Assembly: GCA_950022295.1 (NCBI GenBank)
Contig: OX465595.1
Coordinates: forward strand, 222,607,770 to 222,671,769
Source: Bromus sterilis
Lineage: Eukaryota > Streptophyta > Magnoliopsida > Poales > Poaceae
Direction: 5' to 3'
Length of the DNA stretch: 64,000 nucleotides
Positions within the stretch are counted from its first letter, which is position 1; each line of letters opens with the position of its first letter. Shown one piece after another: positions 12,586-23,117 of this stretch. Made by a program: the position numbers and the translations under genes. The notes below the pieces were generated by a model. It did not search any database, was not told the origin of the DNA, and saw only the letters and a list, made by a program, of their open reading frames with translations.

Positions 12586-14308
12586 TTAGCCCTACTCTTG
12601 TTTATAATTGTTATTACTCTTTAATAAGGGCTTTATGAGTTGAAGATTGCTCTTGAGGATGTTTGAGTTTGGTAAAGAAATCATGATGCTTATTGTCCGT
12701 ATTCTATTTATCGACACTTCACTCTCTAACCTTGTGGACAGGTTTACTGAGCTCTGTTTTCGCTTGGGGACAAGCGAGGTCTAAACTTGGGGGAGTTGAT
12801 ACGTCCAAAATGCATCACTATTTTATATCGTAATTCATCCTTATTCATTGATATATTTCACATTATGATGATTTTATTATGTTGTTTTAGCTTATTTTAC
12901 ACAGTTTGCAATTTTCCGGTGCCGAAGCAGCAGACGCAGGATTCAGCGATAAAAAGTGGACGCTGAGTTGCTGAAGAAGAATACCTCCAAATTACCTGAA
13001 AATCGACGGAGGGTATTTTACAAAGGATTAACGAAGACTCGCCGAAGAGGACACAGAGGGGGGCCACGGGGGCCCCAGGCGGCCACCTGGTGCGGCCCCA
13101 GCCCTGGCCGCGCCGGGAGGGCGGCTGGAGCCCTGGGGCCACTCCCGGCTCCCCCCTCTGGCCTATATACTCGCCGTTACGCGAAAACCCTAAAAAGAGA
13201 AGCTTTCACGGAGTTCCGCCGCCGCTCCGTGGCGGAAATCTACAGAGAAGAAAAGGGCTCTCCAGCAGGCAGATTCCATTGAGGAGATCACCTCCCGGAA
13301 GGGGAAATCATCGCCATCGTCATCACCATCGTCACGGGCATCATCGAGATCATCATCAACATCATCCACAACATCAGCACCATATCCACCACCATCCAAT
13401 CTCACCTCACAAGTTTATCTTGTGATGTAATCCGTACTATCTATCCTCTCTACTCTATCGGTGTAGATTACTACTTTGTGGTGAATACTATTGAGTTTTG
13501 TTGGATAAATATCATTATGTCCAGATTGTTTATCATATATTTATCAACTCTGATCATGATATCTTTTATGTCTTGTGAGTAGTTACTTTAGTTCTTGAGG
13601 ACATGGGAGAAGTCTAGTTGTTGGTAGTCATATGAAGTTGAAGTAATTTGTGTCGTTTGATATTTAAGTTGTGTTGTTATTTTCCTAGTGGTGTTGTGTG
13701 AGTCGAACACTCAACACTTCGCCTAATTAAGGACCTAGGGGGATACACTGTGTATAGAGAATGCTTATGGTGGGTTGACGGAGTGACATAAACCTGAACC
13801 CCAGTTTGCACGATTTTGCACAAGGGAATAATGGATGCTTGATCTTATTGCTGTGGTTAGGCTTTGCCTTAATTTCTATCTTGTATTTGTGGATTCTTGC
13901 AAGATGTTTAATCATAAGAGTGCACTTATCTTAGTCTAGAAGGTGTGCTAGCATAGATCCACCCACTCAACACTTATCAGAACAACACTTCTTATCGATA
14001 CGGAGTATGGGAAAACACGTGACTACCTCTCCATGTGTCCTCAAGAACGCTTTAGTCTTTATAAGTTCAGTTGCCAGGCTTATCCTTTGCTCAAAAGGAT
14101 TGGGCCCCTTGCTGCTCCTCAGCGCCATTTACTTTTCTTGCTTTTATCTTATTGTTGCTTATATCGAAAACCCCTAAAAAGTTATCTTTCAGTCCTTGCA
14201 GCTATTCCTTGTCCAAATCACCTATCAGTACCTTTCGATCCTCGTTGGGTTTGACACTCTTACTTATAGAAAACGCTGCAACAGATCCCTTTACGTTGAG
14301 GGTCATCA
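12586..14308 (+). mobile_element. gypsy 3' end: internal tail plus 3' LTR
   Basis: 12586-12796 is the last part of a gypsy internal region and ends in a purine tract (AACTTGGGGGAGT). The LTR runs 12797-14308, starting TGATACGTCC and ending GGGTCATCA. It has a TATA-like box CTATATA at 13163-13169 followed by a GC-rich leader with His-codon-like CAT/CAC repeats (13310-13395). It belongs to the Triticeae gypsy LTRs that open TGATACGTCC (family name not verified). The right end abuts sequence homologous to the solo LTR at 22017 onward, so the gypsy inserted into that repeat. The 5' LTR is not in the window. Confidence 0.75.
12797..14308 (+). repeat. gypsy 3' LTR (1512 bp)
   Basis: The TG start follows the polypurine tract. 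The CA end is placed where homology to the copy at 22017-22833 begins. The long ORFs reported in it (Arg- or His-rich) come from GC-rich leader and simple repeats and are not genes. Confidence 0.7.
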
Positions 14309-15157
14309 GCTGCCCTACGTCGACCTTATTGCCCCTAGAGCTCTCGCAGATCGTTGCCCTGCAAGAACAAGAACAAACGAAGAACTAGGGAGAAGAACAT
14401 GGAAAAGTAGACGAAAATTGGGGTTTAGATGTGTTCGCGATTGTGTGTTGTTTCAATCGGCCATCACCTCATCTATTTATGAGGGGTTTGGGCTTCCCTT
14501 GCAAGAAAACGAGTCCTTTTCCCGTCAAATCTACCAAAATCCAGAGCCAAGTCGGATTCTTCGCGGGCACGTCGGACGTCCAGACTGCACCCTGGAGGGT
14601 CAGAACGATAGGTCGGACGGTCCAGGCAATTATATGGCCGAAAACCTACTTCGGGTCTTAATTATTCAGACGATCCAAGCTTCAGCTTGGATGGTCCGGC
14701 TAAAGGTCAGACGATCCGTCCCCAAGGCCGGACGGTCTGGATAATTATAACCGAGACCCCTTTCGGGTGCTAATTATTCGAACGGTCCGAGGTCTAGCCC
14801 GAACGGTCCGACATGACTTTTCAGTGCTGCACCGTTTTGGCTATAACTTCTTCATACTAACTCGGATTTGGATGTTTCAAATATCAAAATAGACCAGTCC
14901 GACGAGACCAACCGCTCCATGTAGAAGATTTTTCCATTTGAGGATGTCTTGAAGGCCTAATTGGCAGAATAGTGCTTCGAATGCCAGGATCTTACCGCTT
15001 CGAACATATTTTCGGCCCTCAAGATTGAATCATATGGCGATGTCTCGAACTACAAAGATGTTCATATCAACAATACCGAACTTTTTCATGTAGAAAACTT
15101 CTTCATTTGAGGCCATCTTATATAGGTTGATTGTAGGGCCAAATACCAGTGTCAACA
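14309..15157 (-). repeat. truncated solo LTR inside LINE copy A
   Basis: Aligns with 22017-22833, which is inside an intact solo LTR of LINE copy B. The right terminus GTGTCAACA at 15149-15157 is followed by CAAGG, the target duplication seen on the left of the copy-B LTR. Read on the minus strand the LTR starts TGTTGACAC and has a TATA-like ATAAATAG at about 14472-14482. Its other end was cut off by the gypsy LTR on the left. Confidence 0.7.
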
Positions 15158-15420
15158 CAAGGATGTGGATGTCAAGTTGGAAAACTTTAGTATGCCACAC
15201 ATTCATGTAACAATCAAGCAGAATGACAATGTTTGGCAGTTTACGGGCTTTTACCGAGAACCACGAGTTGAAAACAGGCATCACAGCTGGCGGTTCTTGC
15301 CTACTTTATCTGCATCCGTACACGAGGCGTGGCTTTGTGGTGGAGATTTTAACGAAACCCTCTATCCGGATGATAAGTTTGGTGTCAACCCAAGACCGGA
15401 ACCATAGATGTGAGCATTCC
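15158..15420 (+). pseudogene. LINE copy A, endonuclease fragment
   Basis: The frame at 15165-15407 encodes the start of a non-LTR retrotransposon endonuclease (exonuclease/endonuclease/phosphatase fold). It has a WQFTGFY block and a GGDFNETLYPDDKFG block, the latter matching the GDFNE signature of plant LINE ORF2. It matches 22840-23095 in copy B. The fragment ends abruptly at 15420, where an unrelated LTR piece begins. About 680 bases of endonuclease and RT N-terminus present in copy B are missing here before the RT resumes at 19680. Confidence 0.75.
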
Positions 15421-16771
15421 GGGACGGCGCGGCACGGGAGGCGGCGCGCGACACAGGAGGCGTCCGGGACGCGGCCGGCGTGGCGTCCGCGGCGTGAGCG
15501 GCGCCGGCGTCTCGGCTGGTCGTGGCACAGGGGGCTGAGGCGCCGGCTCCGGCGTGGCGTCCGTGGCAGCGCTCCGGCCCGGGAGGAGGCGGCGGCGTGC
15601 GGCGCAGGGCCGGGGTGGCGCGGGCGGCGGCGCGGTGAAGGCGTGCCCAGGAGGCGGCGGTTCCGGCGACGGCCGAGGCGGCGGCGTGCGGCGCTCCGCC
15701 GACGCGGGGCGGCCCGGCGGCGAGGGGGTTACGGCGGAGGGGTCGGGCGATGCGGGGCCCGGCGGCGGGTCCCGCTAGGGTTTGCTGTTTTAAAAAAAAC
15801 GAAAAAGAAACTGGAAAACAATTTATACCCAGAAAAGAAAAGAAAAAAAACGAAACGGGTCCGAAACGGGCTCTACTGCGCTCGCGGGCGAATAAGGCTA
15901 CTGGGCCGGCGGCGCACGGATTTTCTTTTTATTTAAAATCACCAACTTCAAACAATTGTAGAAAATAAATACTCATCGGAAAAATGTGAAATAAATTTCT
16001 AAATTCATCAAATAATACAAAGAAATTTATTTAATGAAACATTTTCCAAAAAGGAAAATAAAAATAAAAACATTTTCTAAATACTTTACTTAAATATAAA
16101 ATACGTTTGTAAATAAAATACAATCCAATAAATTATTTAAAATATTTTTATTTGGTCAAAAGCATTGAAAAACCATTTCTAAATAATAGAATATAAATTT
16201 TAAAATTGTTACACAAATAAATAATTTGGTAAAATAAAAATATCCCATTGGAATATTTTTTTTGAACTCTTTTAAAATATTTAATAAATCATTTCAATGA
16301 AATAAAAACTCTCTTAGCAATATAAAATCCCTAAAATAGTTTTAGAGTTAGTTATAGTACTCATAATAAATTTTAAAAACTTTAAAGTAATAATCTAAAT
16401 ATTTTCCAACTTTATTAAAAAGGGGATAAGTCATTTTATATCCTCTCAAGTGGATTTCCTTTAGTTGAAAAATGTTTTGAATATTCAGAAGAATTCCAAT
16501 AATGATTTAAAACATTTTCCAACCTTTTAATATGTGGAAGGAGTCATATTACCTTCTCTCATTTTGTTTTGTTGATTTTGTTTTAAATAATAAATTCCAA
16601 AAACACCAATTATGAATATTAGGGAAAGTCCTTTTATTCATTCTCTTTTTAATATTCAATAAACTCCAAAATGTTTTGAATCCCAGAGAAAATCAAACAC
16701 ATCAAGCAAACAATCATTATCTATTTAATTTTATTAACATTCCAAAATTCGGAGAATTTTGGGATGTTACA
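15421..16771 (-). repeat. 5' part of an LTR, minus strand, truncated
   Basis: Read on the minus strand it starts at 16771 as TGTAACATCCCAAAATT, a common grass gypsy LTR start. It passes through about 1 kb of very AT-rich sequence into a GC-rich block (15421-15780), then stops at the LINE junction. The Arg/Gly-rich plus-strand ORF here is a composition artefact. No second LTR or target duplication was found. Confidence 0.6.
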
Positions 16772-18010
16772 TGGGCCTTGCCCTAATCATTGCTACATGA
16801 CGCGCTAGTATCATTGCATATCCTGCTACACTGGCAGAGGCATACATTTGCATACATCATGATAGTTACATTCTCTTTATGATTCGAGTACTTTGTAAAG
16901 TGTGAAAGATCTTCTATACTTTTTGTAATATATAGAGTGTTTCCCCTAAAGTGAGGAAAAGATCCCAAAGAGGACAAAATTAATAGATCCCATAGTGGAC
17001 AAATTAAAAAATCCCAATGTGGACAAATTAAAAGATACCAACGTGGACAAATTAAAAGATCCCAAAGTCGACAAATTAAAAGATCCCAAAGAGGACAAAT
17101 GAGAGTTAAATAGAAAGAGCCATTGAGGCCATCAAAAAAATACAAAAAAAAAGAAAAAAGAAAAGAAAAAAAGAGAAATAAAAAGAGAGAAGGGGGCACA
17201 TTACTATTCCTTTTTGAGAAGATCCACACTCGTACTCCATCGTGTATCTTGTAATCCATAGAGATTATCATTCATGCATATAACTATGTGGGGACCTTCA
17301 CACTATAAGAACTTGGCTTGTATATTCCAATGATGAGCCTCCTCAAATGAGCTCTAGGTCTTCTTGAGCAAGCAAGTTGGATGCACCCCCACTAGTTCCA
17401 TTGGAGAGCTTTTAGCTCACATGCGCATCCTTTGCATGGCAATCCCTACTCCTCACATCATATCTATCATTTGGCTTTCTATCGCCTATGATTGTCCTCA
17501 TTGATGTGATCCTTTCACACCTTTTTGTCTTCCTCCTCCACCATATTCTCTCTTTGCTATCCTAAGTGTCAACTTTCTTGCTTACGCTCATCCATTGCAT
17601 GAGTGCTCAAAATGTCGAAAGGAGTGGATCATTTTGACTTGTACCTGGCTAGTGGTCTGGGGATGAGTCAAGATATGATTCCAAAGAAGACCAAGTGTGA
17701 CACTTTAGTAGATTGAGTTCTCAACAATAAAAATACCTTTTCTCGTATATCCCTATCCCCTTTCTTGCACGCAAACACCATTTGGAGACATTCGAGTCAC
17801 AGACATCGAGAGCTCTTGCACCTTTATGTTCTTATGTTGCTTATTTCAATACTAGATATAGACTTTTGCCTGTTATGACTTGAATTGAATTGCATGCTTT
17901 GATTATTTTACTTACAAAGTTCTTATATGGTTGTTAGCATGTCACCACAGAAATTATGCTTGTTATAATTTACCTACTCGAGGACGAGCAGGAATTAAGC
18001 TTGGGGATGT
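16772..18010 (+). mobile_element. gypsy internal region, 3' part
   Basis: Non-coding. It is homologous, in opposite orientation, to 56299-57400 of the complete minus-strand gypsy (for example the GAGGACGAGCA stretch before the polypurine tract and the GTGAGGAAAAGATCCCAAAG stretch). It ends in the purine tract AGCTTGGGGATGT, directly before the LTR at 18011. The 5' half and 5' LTR of this element are missing. Confidence 0.75.
16961..17105 (+). repeat. 24-bp minisatellite, six units
   Basis: Units of the type GATCCCAAAGTGGACAAATT plus AAAA start at 16961, 16986, 17010, 17034, 17058 and 17082, so the spacing is 25, 24, 24, 24, 24. The related element at about 57190-57240 has only about two units. 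The minus-strand repeat peptide ORF here is a by-product of the array. Confidence 0.9.
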
Positions 18011-19679
18011 TGATACGTCCAAAACGTATCTATAATTTTTGCTTGCTCCATGCCTCTTTTGTGTGATATTGCTATGATATTGATGAACTTCCATACACTT
18101 TTGATCATATTTGGACTAACCTATTAACTCAGTGCACCCCAGTGCCAGTTCCTGTTTTCTGCTGTTTTTCTATTTCAGGTTTCCCCCTTATTAAAACTAC
18201 CAGAAAAATTCCGGGAAAATATACGAAAAATCAGCGTACCTGAAGCTTCGAGAAAAGCCCGAGAGGGGCCAGAGGGGAGCCAGGGGGGCCCCAGGAGGCC
18301 AGTGGGCATGCCCCCCTGGCCGCGCCAGGGGGGTGCCTGGAGCCCCTGGCCCACCTCTGGCTGCCCCTTTTCGCCTATTTATTCCCCGTGATGAGAAACC
18401 CTCGTGGACGGAACCCTTTTTTGCGATCTCTCCTCTGTTCCGCCGCCGCCGCGCTTCCAAGATCGGGAGCACGAGAAGACTTTTTCCCGGCACCCTGCCG
18501 GAGGGAGGAATCACCTCCGGGAGCTTCTCCACCATCATGGATGCTTCCTGGATGAACCGTGAGTAGTCCACGTTGGACCATGGGTCCATGATCAGTAGCT
18601 ATGTGATGTTCTCGTCCCCTCTTTGTTCTTCATGGATTAGACCTCGTGAGCTTCCCTACATGATCGAGGCACATATGTAATCTTTTTGTTGTTGCTATGC
18701 TGAGTTTGCTGGGATCCGATGGATTATGAGATTATGTTCAGATTGTGATTGAGTTATATATTTGATTCTCTTCTTTTATATTTATGTTCTTGAGTAACTC
18801 TTGCATGTTCTCCGTTGTTGTTTAGTGCTTTGGCCAAGTAGTAGGTAGTGACTCCAAGAGGGAGCGTTATGCATGATTGTGGGTTCATGCCCCCCGATGA
18901 CTAGCTTGAGTGACAGAAACATGAGTCTAGGGGATGTGTTGTTCCCACAAGGGGGAAAACAACGGTGCTTGTAATTGCGGGTGCAAGGATTGTTTACTTT
19001 ACGCAAAGTTCTTTAATGCAGTTGTTCGTTGCTTTGAGTTTACACTTTGGGTGGGATTCGCAACTTAATACCAGCGAGATGTTCTGGATAGATATCTCAA
19101 GGTGGATGATTAGTGGGTAGATGAAGATGGATTTCGGTCTACTTGTCTTGGCGTACTGCCCGTGATTTTGAGCCTCTTCCTTTCTGTTTTGCATAATTAG
19201 CATTGGTTTGCGCACATAATCCTGTCAATTGCCAAGCTGTAATTTGTTTACCTCGCATGGCTATTTTATCATCTTTTGGGAGAGAGACATCACTATGAAC
19301 ATCATGGGACCCCGGTCCATATATCCAACACTGTTTACACTATCAATTTACTTTCGGTATTTACTATTTTGTAGCTATCACTATCTATCATTATTATCCT
19401 GTGTGTTTTATCCTTTGTAAACAACAAGGCCGGAGGAATCGACAGCTCCTCTGAACTCGTTGGGAGCAAAGCTATCTGTGTGTGTGCAGGTCCATGAGAA
19501 GCAAGTGATTATCTTCAAACGGCGCCTCACTTGCCGAACCACCTACTTGTTGACCTTGGAGTCCTACGGGAGACAATCTTAAAACCTCGGTGTCTTCACC
19601 GAGGGAAACCTCCCGTTACGCTACATCTCACCTTCGACTCGGGGTAACCAACGAGGCCGAGAAGTTATCTCGTGTATCA
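18011..19679 (+). repeat. gypsy 3' LTR (1669 bp) inserted in LINE copy A
   Basis: Starts TGATACGTCC right after the polypurine tract and ends CGTGTATCA. A TATA-like CTATTTATT lies at 18375-18383, upstream of the GC-rich leader. It is the same family as the LTRs at 54668-56298 and 60501-62148. The next base resumes LINE RT sequence (GTCAGGGATGAGATC), which in copy B is continuous at 28167. Confidence 0.8.
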
Positions 19680-21480
19680 GTCAGGGATGAGATCAATGGT
19701 TTCTACACATCATTATACGAAACACAAGGACATAGAGATATGTCCGAGCTCCTGGAATGTGTACAACCAAAATTCTCTCAAGGAATGAACGAGTTTCTGG
19801 AGAAAACATATGATGCCCAAGAAGTCCGAAAAGCTTTGTTCGATATGGCACCTTCCAAGGCCCCGGGGGTAGATGGATTTACAGCCGGATTTTACTAGCG
19901 GCACTGGGATCTGCTGGGAGTGGATATCACATGATTGTCTTAGAATTCTTAAATGGTGGAGAATTACCTCTGGGCTTGAATGATACTGCGTTCACCTTAA
20001 TCCCAAAGGTACATAATCCGCAAAAAATCCCATTTTATCCCTATTTCTCTATGTCTCGTGTTATCTAAATTGCAGTCATGGTGGTGGCAAACCGGATTAG
20101 ATCAATATTGGATGAGATTATTGGGGAAGAGCATAGCGCATTTGTTCCGGGTCGTCTGATTACGGACAATGTCCTTGTTGCGTATGAAAGTGTACATGCA
20201 ATCAGAAGAAGGAAGAAGGGCAAGAATGTGTGTTGTGCTATCAAGCTTGATATGCTTAAGGCTTACGACCGTGTCGAATGGCATTATCTCGAAGCGATGA
20301 TAATGAGACTAGGCTTCAATGAAAATTTCATTCGACTAGTTATGAAATGTGTGTCATCGGTGTGTTTCACCGTCAAAGTTAATGGAGATTTCTTGCCATA
20401 TTTCACTCCTACAAGAGGGCTTCAACAGGGAGACCCAATGTCACCATATATGTTCCTCATTTGTGCACAAGGATCTACTTCTCGTTTGAATCACTATGTA
20501 GGAAACAATATTGACATAGGCATTCTGTGTAGTATCCCGGCACCTTGGGTTAATCATCTCTTATTTGCAAATGACAGTCTAATTTTTCTCAATGCTAAGA
20601 AACAGAGTGTGCAATGCCTAAATGATATTTTGAGGTTCTACATGGAGTGCTCTGGTCAAGCAGTTAATCGTGATAAGATCTCTATCTTCTTCAGCGGTAA
20701 TATGGCTCAACCCCTACGTGCAGAGCTCAAATTGTTACTTGCATTGCTCAAGAAGCTTTCTCTGAGCGGTACCTTGGCTTGTCGGCTGCTGTTGGGAGAA
20801 TCACAAGTGGCACCTTCGACCATATCAGGGAGAGAAGTCGAAGCAAGATGCAAGGCTGGTCGGAAAGAAACTTAGCTTGTGCAGGAAGGGAAGTTTTATT
20901 AAAATCTTTTATCCAGTAAATCCTGACATATAGCATGAGTTGTTTTATTCCGACAAAGAAAGTGTGTAAGGTGATCACATCAAGTATGGCCAAGTAATGG
21001 TGGGCTAGCTCACTGGACAATAGAGCCTTGCACTGGATCTCGTGGGAGAAGCTGGCGACACCTAAAGCAAAGGGCGTAATGGGTTTTCCTGAATCCCATC
21101 TCTTCAACCTATCGATGCTCGGAAAACATGGATGGCGGCTTTATAACTAACCTAGAGTCTATGTGCGCTCGCGTACAAAAAGGTCGCTACTTCACGAATA
21201 CAGATTTCTGTCAAGCTACTGCCCAATAAGGGCGTCTTCAACCTGGAAAGCGATAATAGCTGGGTGGAAAGCTCTGGACACGGGTCTGATATTCCGTATT
21301 GGAGATGGTTCTTCGGTCTCCATATGAGGAATGACCCTTGGATCCCCTCAGTTGAACCACACAAACCGAGATGGAGGATTGGAGAGGCTAAGCTCTCTAC
21401 AGTGGCTGATCTCATCGACGTATAGACTGGTACACGGAACATCGAGGCATCACACAGCATAGGCTATGAGGCCGACGCCA
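19680..21480 (+). pseudogene. LINE copy A, reverse transcriptase region
   Basis: Non-LTR retrotransposon ORF2, decayed. 19680-19898 encodes the RT N-terminal part, ending in the conserved SKAPGVDGFTAGFY block. After a frame change, 20078-20875 is a 265-codon open stretch with RT finger and palm motifs: AFVPGRLITDN, KLDMLKAYDRVEW (motif A with its Asp), LQQGDPMSPY (motif B), and LLFANDSLIF at the motif C site. Motif C in active LINEs is FADD, so the first catalytic Asp is replaced by Asn. Sequence to about 21480 matches copy B at 42900-43500 and is full of stops. No poly(A) tail or target duplication is visible. Confidence 0.85.
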
Positions 21481-21654
21481 CGTATTGACCCACTTGAGAA
21501 TTCACCAGATTGCGGAGCTCCCGCGAGCTACGGTTTGGGGATTTGGGAATCAAGATTAGGGGAGAAAGGGTGCATTGAGAAATTACTTGTCCGATGTTTT
21601 TTTCCAAGATGTGCCCCAAGGGATGTCGTTAAATTATTAATTTTTTGAAACAGA

Positions 21655-21760
21655 AGATGTCGTTAAAATCGAAATGGAAATACTTCCTCTCTTCATACAG
21701 TATATACTTAGTTTGCTAGAACGTCTTATAGAAATAAAAGGAGTGATCACATACTTCAGA
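21655..21760. repeat. possible Stowaway-type MITE remnant
   Basis: TACTTCCTCTCTTCA near the left and a GTCTTATAGAAATAAAAGGAG stretch near the right recall the degenerate CTCCCTCCGT...ACGGAGGGAG ends of Stowaway MITEs. The inverted ends are poor and no TA duplication is convincing. Confidence 0.25.
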
Positions 21761-21841
21761 AATCAGTGTTGGGTTTTACAAACTCCTTCGCCGTTATTAG
21801 TGACGGATTGAGTGGAGGTATTGGTCTCTTTTGGACCAAGG
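21761..21841 (+). pseudogene. LINE copy B, start of the endonuclease
   Basis: The frame at 21766-21840 encodes the GFTNSFAV...SGGIGLFW block near the N-terminus of plant LINE endonucleases. It is cut at 21841 by the solo LTR and resumes at 22834. Sequence upstream (21481-21654) shows no recognisable LINE content. Confidence 0.65.
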
Positions 21842-22833
21842 TGTTGACACACGAACACGTCACGTGTACCCTGGACGCCGGAGGTGATGCATCGCAACTC
21901 ACGTCGAAGGAGATCCGTCTGGTAACGCGATACACAAGACAACCGGCGGACGTTTTTGAGCACCCTAAACCCCACACGCCCGGGAGGGACCCCGTCTAGA
22001 CGCACGACGGCTATGGGCTGTCCTAGGTCGACCTTATCGGCCCTACAGCTCTCGCGGATCATTGCCCTGCAAGAACAAGAACAAAATAAGAACGAGGGAG
22101 AAGAACGTGGAAAAGTATACGAAAATTAGGGTTTAGATGTGTTTGCGATTGTGTGTTGTTTCAATCGGCCGTCACTTCATCTATTCATGAGGGGGTTGGG
22201 CTTCCATTCCAAGAAAACGAGTCCTATTCCCGTCGAATCTACCAAAATCTCGAGCCAAGTCGGATTCCTCGAGGTCACATCGGACGTCCGGACTGTCCGG
22301 ACAATTATATGGTCGAAAACCCGCTTCGGGTCTTAATTATTCGGACGATTCGAGCTTCAGCCCGGACGATCCGGCTAAAGGTCAGACGATCCGGCCCTGA
22401 GGCCGGACGGCCCGGATAATTATAACCGAGACCCCTTTCGGGTTCTAATTATTCGGACGGTCCGAGGTCTAACCCGGATGGTCCGACATGACTTTTGAGT
22501 GCTGCACAGTTTTGACTATAACCTCTTCATATGAACTCGGATTTGGACGTTTCAAATATCAAAATCGACCGGTCCGACGAGACCAAGCTGCTCCATGTAG
22601 AAGATTTTTCTATTTGAGGATGTCTTGAAGGCCTAAATGGCAGAATAGTGCTTCAAATGCTAGGATTTTACTGCTTCAAACATATTTTCGGCCCTCAAGA
22701 TTGAATCGTAAGGCGATGTCTCGAACTACAAAGATGTTCATATCGACAATACCAAACTCTTTCATGTAGAACATTTCTTCATTTGAGGCCATATTATAGA
22801 GGTTAAATGTAGGGACAAAAACCGGTGTCAACA
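21842..22833 (-). repeat. solo LTR (992 bp) in LINE copy B
   Basis: The ends are TGTTGACAC on the left and GTGTCAACA on the right. The 5-bp flanks are CAAGG (21837-21841) and CGAGG (22834-22838). The matching right flank in copy A is CAAGG, so the ancestral duplication was CAAGG. No internal domain is present. On the minus strand there is a TATA-like box and a leader, so the LTR is read minus. The same LTR sits at the same LINE position in copy A (14309-15157). Runs of CGGACGGTCCG-type motifs occur at 22270-22490. Confidence 0.75.
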
Positions 22834-23117
22834 CGAGGATGTATATGTCAAGTTGGAAAACTTTAGTATGTCACACATTCATGTAACAGTCAAGCAGAAT
22901 GACAATGTTTGGTAGTTTACGGGCTTTTACCGAGAACCGCAAGTTGAAAACAGGCATCACAGTTGGCGGTTCTTGCGTACTTTATCTGCATCAGTACACG
23001 AGGCGTGGCTTTGTGTTGGAGATTTTAACGAAACCCTCTATGCGGATGAGCTGTTTGGTGTCAGCACAAGACCGGAACCATAGATGCGAGCATTCCTGGA
23101 AGCCACATATGAGTGTG
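22834..23117 (+). pseudogene. LINE copy B, endonuclease middle part
   Basis: Continues the endonuclease frame of 21761-21841 through the WQ/GFY and GDFNE-type blocks, shown here with substitutions and frame changes. It is 90% or more similar by eye to 15158-15420. It ends at the GTGTG target site used by the solo LTR at 23118. Confidence 0.75.

Noticed and set aside
13090..13425. His-rich 111-codon ORF
   Set aside because: Produced by CAT/CAC simple repeats in a gypsy LTR leader.
15223..15936. 237-codon plus-strand ORF, Arg-rich
   Set aside because: It runs from LINE sequence across the 15420 junction into the GC-rich part of a minus-strand LTR, so it is a chimera by chance.
16783..17271. 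162-codon minus-strand ORF with an eight-residue repeat
   Set aside because: The repeat is the 24-bp minisatellite in translation.
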